DNA of 64,000 nucleotides from Novilysobacter_A longmucuonensis (GTDB lineage: Bacteria; Pseudomonadota; Gammaproteobacteria; Xanthomonadales; Xanthomonadaceae). Each line of letters starts with the position of its first letter. Position 1 is the first letter of the stretch. The notes under the pieces were generated by a model. The model made no database searches. It had not been told where the DNA came from and saw nothing but the letters and a program-made list of their open reading frames with translations. This document shows positions 16,065-23,877 of the stretch, one piece after another. The translations under genes and the position numbers were made by a program. The stretch covers positions 96,900 through 160,899 of the forward strand of contig NZ_JBJMAW010000007.1 of NCBI RefSeq assembly GCF_046600735.1, given 5' to 3'.

Positions 16065-17972
16065 ATGCCCCTGATCACCTTGAACAACCTCGACTACAGC
16101 GTCGGCGGTCCCCTGCTGCTCGAAGATGTCGAGCTGTCGATCGAGCCCGGCGAGCGCATCGCCCTGATCGGGCGCAACGGCGCGGGCAAATCCACCCTGA
16201 TGAAGCTGCTCGCCGGGGAGTTGCAGGCCGACGACGGCGAGGTCCGGCGCGAGGGCGGGGCGCGGATTTCGCGGCTCGAACAGGAAGTCCCCGCCGGCGC
16301 CCACGGCGATGTGTTCGACGTGGTCGCCGCCGGGATGGGCGAACTCGGCGCGTGGCTGGCGCAGTACCACCACCTCAGCCACGCCGAGGAGTTCGACGCC
16401 GAGGCCATGGGCGAGGTACAGGCCAAGATCGAGGCCGCCGACGGCTGGAGCGCCGACCAGCGTGTGGTCGAGACGCTGGAGCGGCTCAGCCTCGACGGTG
16501 ATGCCGCGTTCTCCGGCCTGTCCGGCGGCATGAAGCGCCGCGTGCTGCTGGCGCGTGCGCTGGTCTCTTCGCCCGACCTGCTGCTGCTGGACGAACCGAC
16601 CAACCACCTCGACATCGCCGCGATCGACTGGCTGGAGACCTTCCTCAAGGGCTGGGCCGGTGCGCTGGTGTTCGTCACCCATGACCGGCGGTTCCTGCGT
16701 GCGCTGGCCACGCGCATCGTCGAGATCGACCGCGGCCAGGTCACCAGCTGGCCCGGCGACTGGGCCAACTACGAGCGCCGCCGCGAGGAACGCCTCAATG
16801 CCGAGGCGCAGGAGAACACGCGCTTCGACAAGCTGCTGGCGCAGGAGGAAGTCTGGATCCGCCAGGGCATCAAGGCCCGCCGCACCCGCGACGAGGGCCG
16901 CGTGCGCCGGCTCAAGGCGATGCGCAATGAACGTTCGGCGCGGCGCGATCTCACCGGTAACGTAAGGATGGATTTCGCCCAGGCCGAATCGTCGGGCAAG
17001 AAGGTGATCGAGGCCAGGGACGTGTCGTTCGACTACGGCGGCAAGCCCCTACTGCGCGAGCTGTCGACCACGATCTTCCGCGGTGACCGCATCGGCCTGA
17101 TCGGACCCAACGGCAGCGGCAAGACCACCCTGATCAAGGTCCTGCTCGGCGAGCTGCCGCCGACCGCGGGCGAGGTGCGCACCGGCAGCAACCTGCAGGT
17201 CGCGTATTTCGATCAGTACCGCGCGACCCTGCGCGAGGACTGGAACGCGCTGGAGAATGTCGCCGAAGGCCGCGAGTTCATCGAGGTCGGTGGCAAGAAC
17301 AAGCACGTCATCGGCTACCTGCAGGATTTCCTGTTCACTCCCGAACGCGCGCGCGCGCCGATCACGCGGCTCTCGGGCGGCGAGCGCAACCGCCTGCTGC
17401 TGGCCAAGCTGTTCGCGCAGCCATCCAACCTGCTGGTGATGGACGAACCGACCAACGACCTGGACGTCGAGACGCTGGAATTGCTGGAGGACATTCTCGG
17501 CGACTACCCCGGCACGCTGCTGCTGGTCAGCCACGACCGCGACTTCCTCGACAACGTGGTCACCTCGACCCTGGTGATGGAAAGCGACGGCCGCGTGGGC
17601 GAGTACGTCGGCGGCTACAGCGACTGGTTGCGGCAGCGGCCGCTGGCGAGCGCCGCGGCGAGCGCGGGGACGGGCGCAGCCGCCGCATCCAGGTCAGCCT
17701 CCATGCCGGCCTCGCCGATCGCCAAAGCGGTTGAGGCCCCGGCGACTGCAAAACGCAAGCTCAGCTACAAGGAGGCGCGCGAGCTGGAGCAGTTACCGCA
17801 CCGCATCGAAACGCTGGAAACCCGGCTGGCGGCGCTCACCGCGGCGATGAACGACCCGGCGTTCTACCAGCGCGATGCGGCCGCGATTACCGCCGACAAC
17901 ATGGCGCTGGCGGACGTGCAGGCGGACCTCGATGTCGCCTATGCACGCTGGGCGGCGCTGGAGTCGGAGTAG
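16065..17972 (+). CDS. uup: ABC-F family ATPase Uup
   Basis: A 635-residue soluble protein with two ABC ATPase domains: Walker A GRNGAGKS (about residue 37) and GPNGSGKT (about 345), signature LSGGMKRR and LSGGERNR, Walker B LLLLDEPTNHLD and LLVMDEPTNDLD. The linker between them is the charged ABC-F type, and the C-terminal ~70 residues (KLSYKEARELEQLPHRIETLETRLAAL) form the coiled-coil DNA-binding domain that marks Uup among ABC-F proteins. Uup affects transposon excision and, as an ABC-F, may act at the ribosome. No membrane domain is present, so it is not a transporter. A TAGAAT lies six bases before the ATG. Confidence 0.95.
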   Translation: MPLITLNNLDYSVGGPLLLEDVELSIEPGERIALIGRNGAGKSTLMKLLAGELQADDGEVRREGGARISRLEQEVPAGAHGDVFDVVAAGMGELGAWLAQYHHLSHAEEFDAEAMGEVQAKIEAADGWSADQRVVETLERLSLDGDAAFSGLSGGMKRRVLLARALVSSPDLLLLDEPTNHLDIAAIDWLETFLKGWAGALVFVTHDRRFLRALATRIVEIDRGQVTSWPGDWANYERRREERLNAEAQENTRFDKLLAQEEVWIRQGIKARRTRDEGRVRRLKAMRNERSARRDLTGNVRMDFAQAESSGKKVIEARDVSFDYGGKPLLRELSTTIFRGDRIGLIGPNGSGKTTLIKVLLGELPPTAGEVRTGSNLQVAYFDQYRATLREDWNALENVAEGREFIEVGGKNKHVIGYLQDFLFTPERARAPITRLSGGERNRLLLAKLFAQPSNLLVMDEPTNDLDVETLELLEDILGDYPGTLLLVSHDRDFLDNVVTSTLVMESDGRVGEYVGGYSDWLRQRPLASAAASAGTGAAAASRSASMPASPIAKAVEAPATAKRKLSYKEARELEQLPHRIETLETRLAALTAAMNDPAFYQRDAAAITADNMALADVQADLDVAYARWAALESE

Positions 17973-18122
17973 CGTCAATGGGCTGACAGGGTCTTTTTCC
18001 CGGTGCAGCGCGGCGAGAAGTGGCTGTGGCGTTCGACGCTGCGCGAAAACTGCCTGTATCGCGCGCCGCCGGTGCCGTGACCGACCGGCCCGCATGGCGA
18101 CTGGAGCGGCGCCTTCCCCGGG

Positions 18123-18479
18123 TCAGCCATTGCGGTCGGCTCGGCCATGCAACTGGTTCGACTGCCACGGCCAGCGGCCCTCCAGCTCCATCTGCAGGGC
18201 CATGCTGAGGAAGGTGCGGATCAGCACGATCAATCCCAGCACCAGCACATCATGGAGCGTGGGCGTCACCGCCACGGTGCGGATGATGTCGGCCGCGACC
18301 AGAAACTCCAGGCCCAGCAGGATGCCGCGCCCGAGGTCCTGGCGGAACTGGTGATAGCGCCCGTTCTTTGCCGCATGGCCCGGCCAGGCGAAGCGCCCAA
18401 TCGCGAACAGCAGGCCCAGCACGATGACCACCACACCGGCGGCATCGACCGCCCAGCTGACGTGTTCGAAGGTCGGCAT
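18123..18479 (-). CDS. DUF1622 family membrane protein
   Basis: A 118-residue inner-membrane protein with three hydrophobic segments (about residues 8-28, 50-68 and 74-95). The conserved DUF1622 block FRQDLGRGILLGLEFLVAADIIRTVAV is present, followed by LIVLIRTFLSMALQMELEG. The function of the family is unknown. I use the ATG at 18479 because GAGG lies six bases before it; the longer frame upstream runs through repeat-containing spacer. It faces uup, with a 150-base gap between the converging stop codons. Confidence 0.9.
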   Translation of the reverse strand: MPTFEHVSWAVDAAGVVVIVLGLLFAIGRFAWPGHAAKNGRYHQFRQDLGRGILLGLEFLVAADIIRTVAVTPTLHDVLVLGLIVLIRTFLSMALQMELEGRWPWQSNQLHGRADRNG

Positions 18480-18615
18480 TCGCATCCTCGATGGCGGCGG
18501 CCGCCGATTGCAGTGGCTGCGGGGCCCGCGGCTGCGCCGGAACCGGCACGATGCACGCTGCGCCGTGAGTACCTGGTGGAAGGCTCCACTCGCAAGTCCG
18601 CGAACTCCGTCTCTT

Positions 18616-18684
18616 GTAGGAGCGGGCCATGCCCGCGACCGCGCCATCCGTAGCAAGGCGATCGCGCCCATGGGGCGCTCCTAC
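18616..18684. repeat. Inverted repeat family B, copy 1
   Basis: Arms GTAGGAGCGGGCCATG and CATGGGGCGCTCCTAC enclose a loop with AGCAAGGCGATCGCGCC. The outer GTAGGAGCG/CGCTCCTAC is shared with family A, but the inner core (GGCCATGCCCGC) differs. It lies in the spacer upstream of the DUF1622 gene. Confidence 0.75.
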
Positions 18685-18713
18685 CGTGCGGCGTTATCGC
18701 CTGGGCGGTGTTT

Positions 18714-18781
18714 GTAGGAGCGGGCCATGCGCGCGATTGGACCTGCGTAGCAAGGCGATCGCGCCCATGGGGCGCTCCTAC
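18714..18781. repeat. Inverted repeat family B, copy 2
   Basis: A second, nearly identical copy 29 bases after the first, in the same orientation. The two copies share the loop string AGCAAGGCGATCGCGCCC. Together they fill most of the 320-base spacer between the DUF1622 gene and the TonB-like lipoprotein gene, and no gene is visible there. Confidence 0.75.
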
Positions 18782-18799
18782 CGCCGACCCCGAGCCGGT

Positions 18800-19249
18800 C
18801 TACAACTCGTTGCGGTTGCGCTGCTCGTCCAGAGCGAAGCAGACGTCCGGTCGCAGCGCGGGCGGGGTGAACGTCACCGGCACCTGGATCGTCTTCTCCA
18901 ATGGCTGCCCGCCGCGGGTCGCCGGGCGGAAGCGCCAGGTCCGCACCGCCTCCTGCGCCGCATGGTCGAGCGCCGCGGTACGGCTGCTCTGGGCCACCTC
19001 CACGATGCTGGGCGTGCCATCCAGGCCGACCGTGACCCGCAGGATGACCCGGCCGCCGACATCGTCGCAGGCCAGTTCGGGCGGATAGGCCGGCGGCGGC
19101 GTTTCGACCGCGGTGAGTTCGGTAAACGGGACTGGTGCCGGTGCGTCCTCGCCGGGGCCGCAGCCCACCAGCAGCAGCGAGGCGGCGACCATCGCGCAGG
19201 CGCGTGGCGCCAGGCGCCGATCCCGTGTCGAGTGGCCTTCAATAGACAT
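18800..19249 (-). CDS. TonB C-terminal domain lipoprotein
   Basis: A 149-residue protein with a lipoprotein signal (LLLVGC at about residues 25-30) and a C-terminal TonB-type domain: PPPAYPPELACDDVGGRVILRVTVGLDGTPSIVEVAQSS then ALDHAAQEAVRTWRFRPA. TonB proteins transmit energy to outer-membrane receptors, but this one has a lipid anchor instead of the N-terminal helix that contacts ExbBD, so it is more likely a periplasmic binding or scaffolding variant than a true energy transducer. The domain has two extra cysteines (ACDD and VCFA). AAGGAG lies five bases before the ATG, inside the nine-base gap after phhB, so both are probably one operon. Confidence 0.85.
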   Translation of the reverse strand: MSIEGHSTRDRRLAPRACAMVAASLLLVGCGPGEDAPAPVPFTELTAVETPPPAYPPELACDDVGGRVILRVTVGLDGTPSIVEVAQSSRTAALDHAAQEAVRTWRFRPATRGGQPLEKTIQVPVTFTPPALRPDVCFALDEQRNRNEL

Positions 19250-19258
19250 GGCGCTCCT

Positions 19259-19600
19259 TCAGTTGGCCAGTGATTCGGCTTTCGCCGCGCAAATGAAGTC
19301 ATTCTCGCTGAGCCCGTCGACGTCGTGGGTCGAGTAGCGCACCACGCAGCGGTCGTAGTGCACGCCGAGGTCGGGGTGGTGGTCCTCGCGATGGGCCATG
19401 AATGCCAGCGCGTTCACGAACGCCATGGTCCGATAGTAGTCCTCGAACCTGAAGGTCCGGCTCAGCGCATGGCCGTCCTCGACCAGCTCCCAGCCCGGCA
19501 CCTCCGGCAATAACTCGCGCACGCGGGCCTCGGTGAGCCGATGCTCGTTGCCGCTGCGCGGGATGCAGTGGGCCTGGGCGAGGGGAACGAGGTCGGGCAT
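19259..19600 (-). CDS. phhB: 4a-hydroxytetrahydrobiopterin dehydratase (pterin-4-alpha-carbinolamine dehydratase)
   Basis: A 113-residue cytosolic enzyme that dehydrates 4a-hydroxytetrahydrobiopterin to recycle the pterin cofactor of phenylalanine hydroxylase. The family motif with active-site histidines is clear (AHREDHHPDLGVHYDRCVVRY), preceded by FRFEDYYRTMAFVNALAFM and followed by LSENDFICAAKAE. Length is normal. I start at the ATG at 19600 (MPDLVPL), with AAGGAA eight bases upstream; a longer frame adds unlikely sequence. phhA is not in the window. Confidence 0.95.
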   Translation of the reverse strand: MPDLVPLAQAHCIPRSGNEHRLTEARVRELLPEVPGWELVEDGHALSRTFRFEDYYRTMAFVNALAFMAHREDHHPDLGVHYDRCVVRYSTHDVDGLSENDFICAAKAESLAN

Positions 19601-19694
19601 CGGCGGATTCCTTGCGGCAGCGCGGTCGACTGAACAGACCATATCGACGGTGGACGTAGAGTGCAGGCTGATCGTGCGCCCGCGGGGAGATCGT

Positions 19695-19700
19695 TAGAAT
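19695..19700 (+). promoter_or_regulatory. -10 element before the nfuA leader frame
   Basis: TAGAAT ends six bases before an ATG at 19707, the same geometry as at uup. This would make a leaderless transcript that begins with the 24-codon frame and continues into nfuA. Confidence 0.5.
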
Positions 19701-19706
19701 AGCCGC

Positions 19707-19781
19707 ATGCTCCGGATTTTCGAATCCGCCCGAGGCGCTGCCCGCGAATTGGTCGAACCTGAGGACACAGCCGCGCAATGA
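19707..19781 (+). CDS. 24-aa leader peptide overlapping nfuA start
   Basis: A short frame, MLRIFESARGAAREL and nine more residues, whose stop codon overlaps the nfuA start as ATGA. It begins six bases after a TAGAAT hexamer, so it could be translated from a leaderless mRNA and hand ribosomes to nfuA by coupling. Composition is that of ordinary coding sequence, with no runs of one amino acid that would suggest classical attenuation. No family recognised; whether it is translated is untested. Confidence 0.4.
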   Translation: MLRIFESARGAARELVEPEDTAAQ

Positions 19782-20386
19782 TCCAGATTTCCGAATCCGC
19801 CCAGACCCATTTCCGCAAGCTGATCGAGCGTGAGGCCTTGCCCGGCCTCGGGGTGCGCCTGTCGGCGGTCGCTGCCGGCACCGCCAGGGCCGACGTGCGG
19901 CTGGAGTTCACCGAGCCGGTCGATCTCAATGGCGACGAGTGGGCGGTGGACTGCGAGGGCTTCACGTTGTGGCTGGAGGCGGCCAGCGTGAACTACCTCG
20001 ATGGCGCGCAGATCGATTACGAAGTGCAGGCGACCGGGGGCCAGTTGCAGATCCGCGCACCGCGGATCAAGGGTGAGACACCGGGCGAGTCGGCATCGGT
20101 GGTCGAGCGCGTGCACTGGCTGGTCGAACACGAGATCAACCCGCAACTGGCCCAACATGGCGGGCATGTCGCGGTGCAGGAGGTCACCGGCGAGGGCGTG
20201 GTGGTGTTGCGCTTCGGCGGGGGCTGCCATGGCTGCGGCATGGCCGACGTGACCTTGAAGCAGGGCATCGAAAAGACCCTGCTGGAGAAGGTGCCCGGCG
20301 TGACGGCGGTGCGCGACGCGACCGATCACGATACCGGGGCGGCGCCGTATATCGCCCGCGAGGCCGGCCCGGGCCCGGCGGCCTGA
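19778..20386 (+). CDS. nfuA: Fe-S biogenesis protein NfuA
   Basis: A 202-residue cytosolic Fe-S carrier. The N-terminal ~95 residues are an A-type-like domain without its cysteines (MIQISESAQTHFRKLI start, typical of NfuA), and the C-terminal Nfu domain carries the cluster-binding GGCHGCGM with Cys150 and Cys153, followed by VTLKQGIEKTLLEKVPGV. NfuA receives a 4Fe-4S cluster from scaffold proteins and delivers it to client enzymes, particularly under oxidative stress or iron limitation. The start overlaps the stop of a 24-codon upstream frame. Next gene downstream on the same strand is 19 bases away. Confidence 0.96.
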   Translation: MIQISESAQTHFRKLIEREALPGLGVRLSAVAAGTARADVRLEFTEPVDLNGDEWAVDCEGFTLWLEAASVNYLDGAQIDYEVQATGGQLQIRAPRIKGETPGESASVVERVHWLVEHEINPQLAQHGGHVAVQEVTGEGVVVLRFGGGCHGCGMADVTLKQGIEKTLLEKVPGVTAVRDATDHDTGAAPYIAREAGPGPAA

Positions 20387-20405
20387 GTCCGGCGCGGCGC
20401 GATCC

Positions 20406-22220
20406 ATGTATTCCGCCGCTGACCTGATCAACTTCGTGCAGCGCAGGCTGCGCCTGACCGCGTGGCGCGGCAGCCATCCTCCCGGCGAGTTTCCACCGGG
20501 CTGGGAGGACTGGTTCGCCTCGATGGATGAGCGGGGCGGAACGGTCACCGGCGCCTCGGCCGATTCGCTCACCGCGGTGTTGCTGCAACGCCCGCCCAGC
20601 GTGCCGCCGGCGCGGGTGGCGTCGATGACGCAGTGGCAGGCGTTTTCGGCGATGTGGCGGCAGCAGTGGCACGAGGCGGAGAGCGACGAGCGCGGACTGC
20701 GGTGGGCCGCGGGCACTGTCTCGGCGGCGGTCCATCTGGTGCTCGGGCTGGCGCTTCTGTGGCTGCTCTACCTGCCGGCCCCGCCGGCCAGTGCGCCGCC
20801 GCAAGGCGAGATGGTGGTGCAGGTCGAGTACACCGGGACGGGTACGCCGGAGGAAATCGGGGGCGGTCCCCCGCCGCAGCCGGATGCGCCGGTCGACCCC
20901 GGGCGCGCGACCGAGCAGGCGGTCGTCCCGCCGCCACCTGCCGCGCCTGCCGATGAGGCGCCGGCCGGGACTGCGGCGGTCGAGCCGGCGCCGGTCGAGC
21001 CCTCACCGGCACCCTTGCCCCCGATGCCAGCGCCGGCGCCGGTAGAGAGTCTGGCGACGCCGCTCGAGATCACCCCGGTGCTCCCCGAGCTCCAAGTGCC
21101 GGACGTGCCGGTGCCGGAGGTCGTACCGCGCGAGATACCGGTACCGACGCCGCCCGCGCAGGCGCAGCAGCCGCTCGCGGTCAGTGAGCCGGCGCCGGAC
21201 GCCACCGAAGTCTTCCTGCTGCCGCCGCCGACCCCGCGCGTCGTCGAGCCGGAGATGGCCGCGCCGGAACTGAGTGCGCCGATGCCGATCGTGCGCCGCC
21301 GCGACGTGCCCCAGCCCGAGGTGCCAGAGCCTGAACCGGTATTCCAGCCACCGTCCGCGCCGCTGCGCCCCATCGTGCAGCCCGATCCGGCGCCGCTGGC
21401 GCTGCCCCAGCGGGTGCCGGAGGTTGCGGTGCGCGAGGTGCCGGCGCCGCTGTCGCGCGCAATCGAGCGCGATCTGCCGGTGCGCCCGATCGAGGCTCCC
21501 GAGTTGCGTGCGACCGTGCCGGAAGTGCGGCGGGCGATGATTCCGGCGCCGCCGTCCGTCGAGCCGTCGCAGGCCGGGCCCGCACCGGCGGCGCCATCAA
21601 CGGCGGGGACATCACCGGCTGAGTCGCTGCCCGCTGAGGCGGCCCCCGCGGCATCGCCGGCACCCGCTACGGACCAGGCACGCGACGAGCTGGTGGGCAG
21701 CGGTCCGCGTCCGGCACCGACCGCAGGCGGCTGGGCGACGCCTGCGCGGGCGGACGACTGGGGCGATGCCGCGCGCGACCAGCCCGGTGCGCAGCGCGGC
21801 GACGAGCCGGGCATCTACAACAGCGACGGCAGCGTGCGGCTGGCGGATACCCCGGGTTCGGCATCGCCGGGCATGCCGCCGGGCACGGTGACCGACGAAA
21901 TCACCGACCTCGACCGCTCCGGCACCTGGCTCAAGCGCCCCCCGATCGATTACGAGCCGACCGCGTTCGACCAGTACTGGCGCCCCAACGAGACGTTGCT
22001 GGCCGAATGGGTGCGCAGGGGCATGCGCGAAGTCGCGATCCCGATCCCGGGCACCAACAAGACCATCCTGTGCGTGGTCTCGATGCTCGGCCTCGGCGGC
22101 AGCTGCGGCATTTCCGACCCGAACCTCAACGAGCAGCCCGCCACCGCGCGGCCGCCACCGGACATCCCCTTCAAGCCGGAGCTGCAGGAGGACAACGGCA
22201 GCATCCGGCCGGGCGGTTGA
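20406..22220 (+). CDS. Proline-rich single-pass membrane protein (TonB-like, 'transmembrane repetitive protein')
   Basis: A 604-residue protein. The N-terminal ~100 residues are probably cytoplasmic, one membrane helix follows at about 102-124 (AVHLVLGLALLWLLYLPAPP), then ~370 residues of Pro/Ala/Glu/Val-rich repeats (patterns such as PEVPEPEPVFQPPSAPLRPI), and a folded C-terminal part at about 490-604 (RSGTWLKRPPIDYEPTAFDQYWRPNETLLAEWVRRGMREVAIPI). The helix plus Pro-rich periplasm-spanning stretch resembles TonB, but the end lacks the usual TonB fold. I recall it as the 'transmembrane repetitive protein' found beside nfuA in Xanthomonas. It may span the periplasm to contact the outer membrane. 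Confidence 0.8.
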   Translation: MYSAADLINFVQRRLRLTAWRGSHPPGEFPPGWEDWFASMDERGGTVTGASADSLTAVLLQRPPSVPPARVASMTQWQAFSAMWRQQWHEAESDERGLRWAAGTVSAAVHLVLGLALLWLLYLPAPPASAPPQGEMVVQVEYTGTGTPEEIGGGPPPQPDAPVDPGRATEQAVVPPPPAAPADEAPAGTAAVEPAPVEPSPAPLPPMPAPAPVESLATPLEITPVLPELQVPDVPVPEVVPREIPVPTPPAQAQQPLAVSEPAPDATEVFLLPPPTPRVVEPEMAAPELSAPMPIVRRRDVPQPEVPEPEPVFQPPSAPLRPIVQPDPAPLALPQRVPEVAVREVPAPLSRAIERDLPVRPIEAPELRATVPEVRRAMIPAPPSVEPSQAGPAPAAPSTAGTSPAESLPAEAAPAASPAPATDQARDELVGSGPRPAPTAGGWATPARADDWGDAARDQPGAQRGDEPGIYNSDGSVRLADTPGSASPGMPPGTVTDEITDLDRSGTWLKRPPIDYEPTAFDQYWRPNETLLAEWVRRGMREVAIPIPGTNKTILCVVSMLGLGGSCGISDPNLNEQPATARPPPDIPFKPELQEDNGSIRPGG

Positions 22221-22243
22221 GCAGCGGTGGTGGGTTTTACCCT

Positions 22244-22318
22244 GTAGGAGCGGCTTCAGCCGCGACCGGTGCCCGGCGTCGGCACACGGTCCTGGTTCGC
22301 GGCTGAAGCCGCTCCTAC
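22244..22318. repeat. REP-like inverted repeat (family A)
   Basis: Paired arms with cores GGAGCGGCTTCAGCCGC and GCGGCTGAAGCCGCTCC, starting 24 bases after the stop of the proline-rich protein. The loop carries CGGTGCCCGGCGTCGGCA, which recurs in the next element, so the two probably arose by duplication. Confidence 0.88.
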
Positions 22319-22345
22319 GGGACCGTCAAGGCAGGACGACGACCG

Positions 22346-22418
22346 CCGTTTCGGCCGCGATCGATCGGTGCCCGGCGTCGGCAGATGGTTTTGGTTCGCG
22401 GCTGAAGCCGCTCCTACA
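22346..22418. repeat. Degenerate family A repeat
   Basis: The loop (CGGTGCCCGGCGTCGGCA) and right arm match the preceding element, but the left arm is eroded to GTTTCGGCCGCGATCG. It looks like a tandem copy losing one arm. Confidence 0.7.
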
Positions 22419-22453
22419 GGAGGCGGCCAGGGGCGGTGTGTACCCGGAACCGA

Positions 22454-22479
22454 GAAGGCCTGCATGAGAGCAGGCCTTC
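22454..22479 (-). terminator. Stem-loop after the cytochrome c pair
   Basis: Arms GAAGGCCTGC and GCAGGCCTTC form a perfect 10-bp stem with a six-base loop, 26 bases after the stop of the minus-strand cytochrome gene. There is no T run after it on either strand, so it may stop or protect rather than terminate in the classical way. Confidence 0.65.
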
Positions 22480-22505
22480 GGGACGCGACGGATGGCCTGA
22501 GCGCG

Positions 22506-22949
22506 TTACTGGTGCGCACCGTGCAGGTCGGTCAGTTCGCTCGGGCGCGAGGCGAACCAGACCGACAGGTCGGCGATCTGCTGGTCGGTCAGGTTCTGTG
22601 CCTGGGCCGCCATCAGCGGGTGTTCGCGGGTGCCGTCGCGATAGGTCTGCAGCGCGTACGCGAGGTAGTCGGCGTACTGGCCGCCGAGCTTGGGGTAGCT
22701 CGGGTCGATCGGCGCATTGCCGTTGACGCCATGGCAGTCAATGCAGGACTGGCCGGTCGCGGCGCCCTTGGTGGTGGCGCGCTCTTCGCCCGCGACGATG
22801 TTGCCGCTGGGCAGGCCGGCCGACGAAGAGGTCGGTACCGTGTTGGCGTCGCCGCTTTCGGCGCCTTCGGAATCGGGGGAACAACCCGTGGCCAGTGCGG
22901 CGAGCAGGACGGTGGCGATGACGCCGGCGTAGAGGCGTGATTTCGTCAT
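22506..22949 (-). CDS. Cytochrome c4/c553-type lipoprotein
   Basis: A 147-residue monohaem cytochrome c. The lipoprotein signal ends LAALATGC, then a Ser/Thr/Gly linker leads to one class I cytochrome domain with haem motif CIDCH, the PSYPKLGGQYADYLAYALQTYRDG block and the axial methionine probably in HPLMAAQAQNL. It carries electrons in the periplasm, tethered to a membrane. I use the ATG at 22949; a GTG six codons earlier (22967) overlaps the stop of the upstream cytochrome gene as GTGA and would imply translational coupling. Paired with the next gene, it forms a two-gene unit. Confidence 0.9.
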   Translation of the reverse strand: MTKSRLYAGVIATVLLAALATGCSPDSEGAESGDANTVPTSSSAGLPSGNIVAGEERATTKGAATGQSCIDCHGVNGNAPIDPSYPKLGGQYADYLAYALQTYRDGTREHPLMAAQAQNLTDQQIADLSVWFASRPSELTDLHGAHQ

Positions 22950-22963
22950 GGACGTCAGCTCAC

Positions 22964-23368
22964 TCACTTCAGGTTCGACAGGAAGGCGGCGATGTCGGCG
23001 ATGTCCTGCTCGGAGAAGCTCTGCGCCTGGGCCTGCATGGTCGGGTGCTTGCGCGCGCCCGAGCGGTAGTCGTTGAGCGCGCCGACCAGGTAGGTCGCCG
23101 ATTGCCCGCCGATCTTGGGCACGTGGTAGTTCGGGTAGGCGTTCTCATAGCCTTCCACCCCGTGGCAGCCCTGGCAGGTGTAGGTCAGCATGCGGCCGGT
23201 TTCGGCATTGCCGCGGACGCTGGACACGCTCGAGGCTTCGGCGGAGGCGACGGTCGGCACGGTCGTGGTCGGCGCGGTGGTCGGGGGGCTGGCAACGTCC
23301 TGGGCGGCCGCGGGCGCGGCGGCGAAAACCAGGGCGAGGCAGGCGGCGATCGTCAACGGTCGCATCAT
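22964..23368 (-). CDS. Periplasmic cytochrome c
   Basis: A 134-residue protein with a Sec signal peptide (hydrophobic core then PAAAQD, cleavage near residue 22), an Ala/Thr/Val-rich spacer and one cytochrome c domain: haem site CQGCH, then YHVPKIGGQSATYLVGALNDYRSG and HPTMQAQAQSFSEQDIADIAAFL with the likely axial Met. It is a soluble paralogue of the lipid-anchored cytochrome encoded immediately downstream, and the two together resemble split halves of dihaem cytochrome c4. I start at the first of two adjacent ATGs (23368). A minus-strand TATACT about 150 bases upstream could be its -10. Confidence 0.9.
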   Translation of the reverse strand: MMRPLTIAACLALVFAAAPAAAQDVASPPTTAPTTTVPTVASAEASSVSSVRGNAETGRMLTYTCQGCHGVEGYENAYPNYHVPKIGGQSATYLVGALNDYRSGARKHPTMQAQAQSFSEQDIADIAAFLSNLK

Positions 23369-23877
23369 GTCTGGGTCCGCAATCTCAATGGCTGGCGAAA
23401 GGGTGGAAGCGCGTTTTCGGCTCTTCTGTTTTCGGTGTCCGCCTCCTCCGCGCCGGGCCGGTCCAGCGCCGGGCACTGCGGAAAACCGTAAACGGGACAC
23501 CGGAAACCACGCAACTGGCCAAGTATAGCTTGCGCCATCGGCGCAACGAACCGCTGCGGTTTTGTATCGATGGGTCGGGTGCATCCAGGTCTTGTCTCGC
23601 AGGCCGCATCCGCCGGGCGTAGGCCCCGCCGCCGAGCCGACCTGCAGGGTCCACCGAGCGAGTCCGCCATGCCCGATCGCAGCGTGACCGCCGGTCGCGG
23701 GCGTCGCCTGCTTCTACGACGGAACCGCGTCCTCGACGGGCCTGTCGCGGCTCGCCGCCGAGGGGCATGGCGGCAGTCACCGTGACCTTCGGCGGATGCG
23801 GGTTTTCCGATGGGTGATATACCTTCGTACAACACCGGCATACAGGCCGGCCGACAGCCACATTCGGGATAACTGAG
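23369..23877. other. Divergent intergenic region, promoters only
   Basis: This 509-base spacer separates the cytochrome pair from the RND efflux operon. I see a TATACT-like -10 on the minus strand near 23525 and a TGATATACC extended -10-like sequence on the plus strand near 23815, about 60 bases before the adaptor gene. No gene, repeat arm or RNA structure is evident. Confidence 0.45.

Noticed and set aside
18616..18781. CRISPR-like array of two direct repeats
   Set aside because: Only two units, each internally palindromic with GTAG/CTAC ends and no cas genes; they are intergenic inverted repeats.
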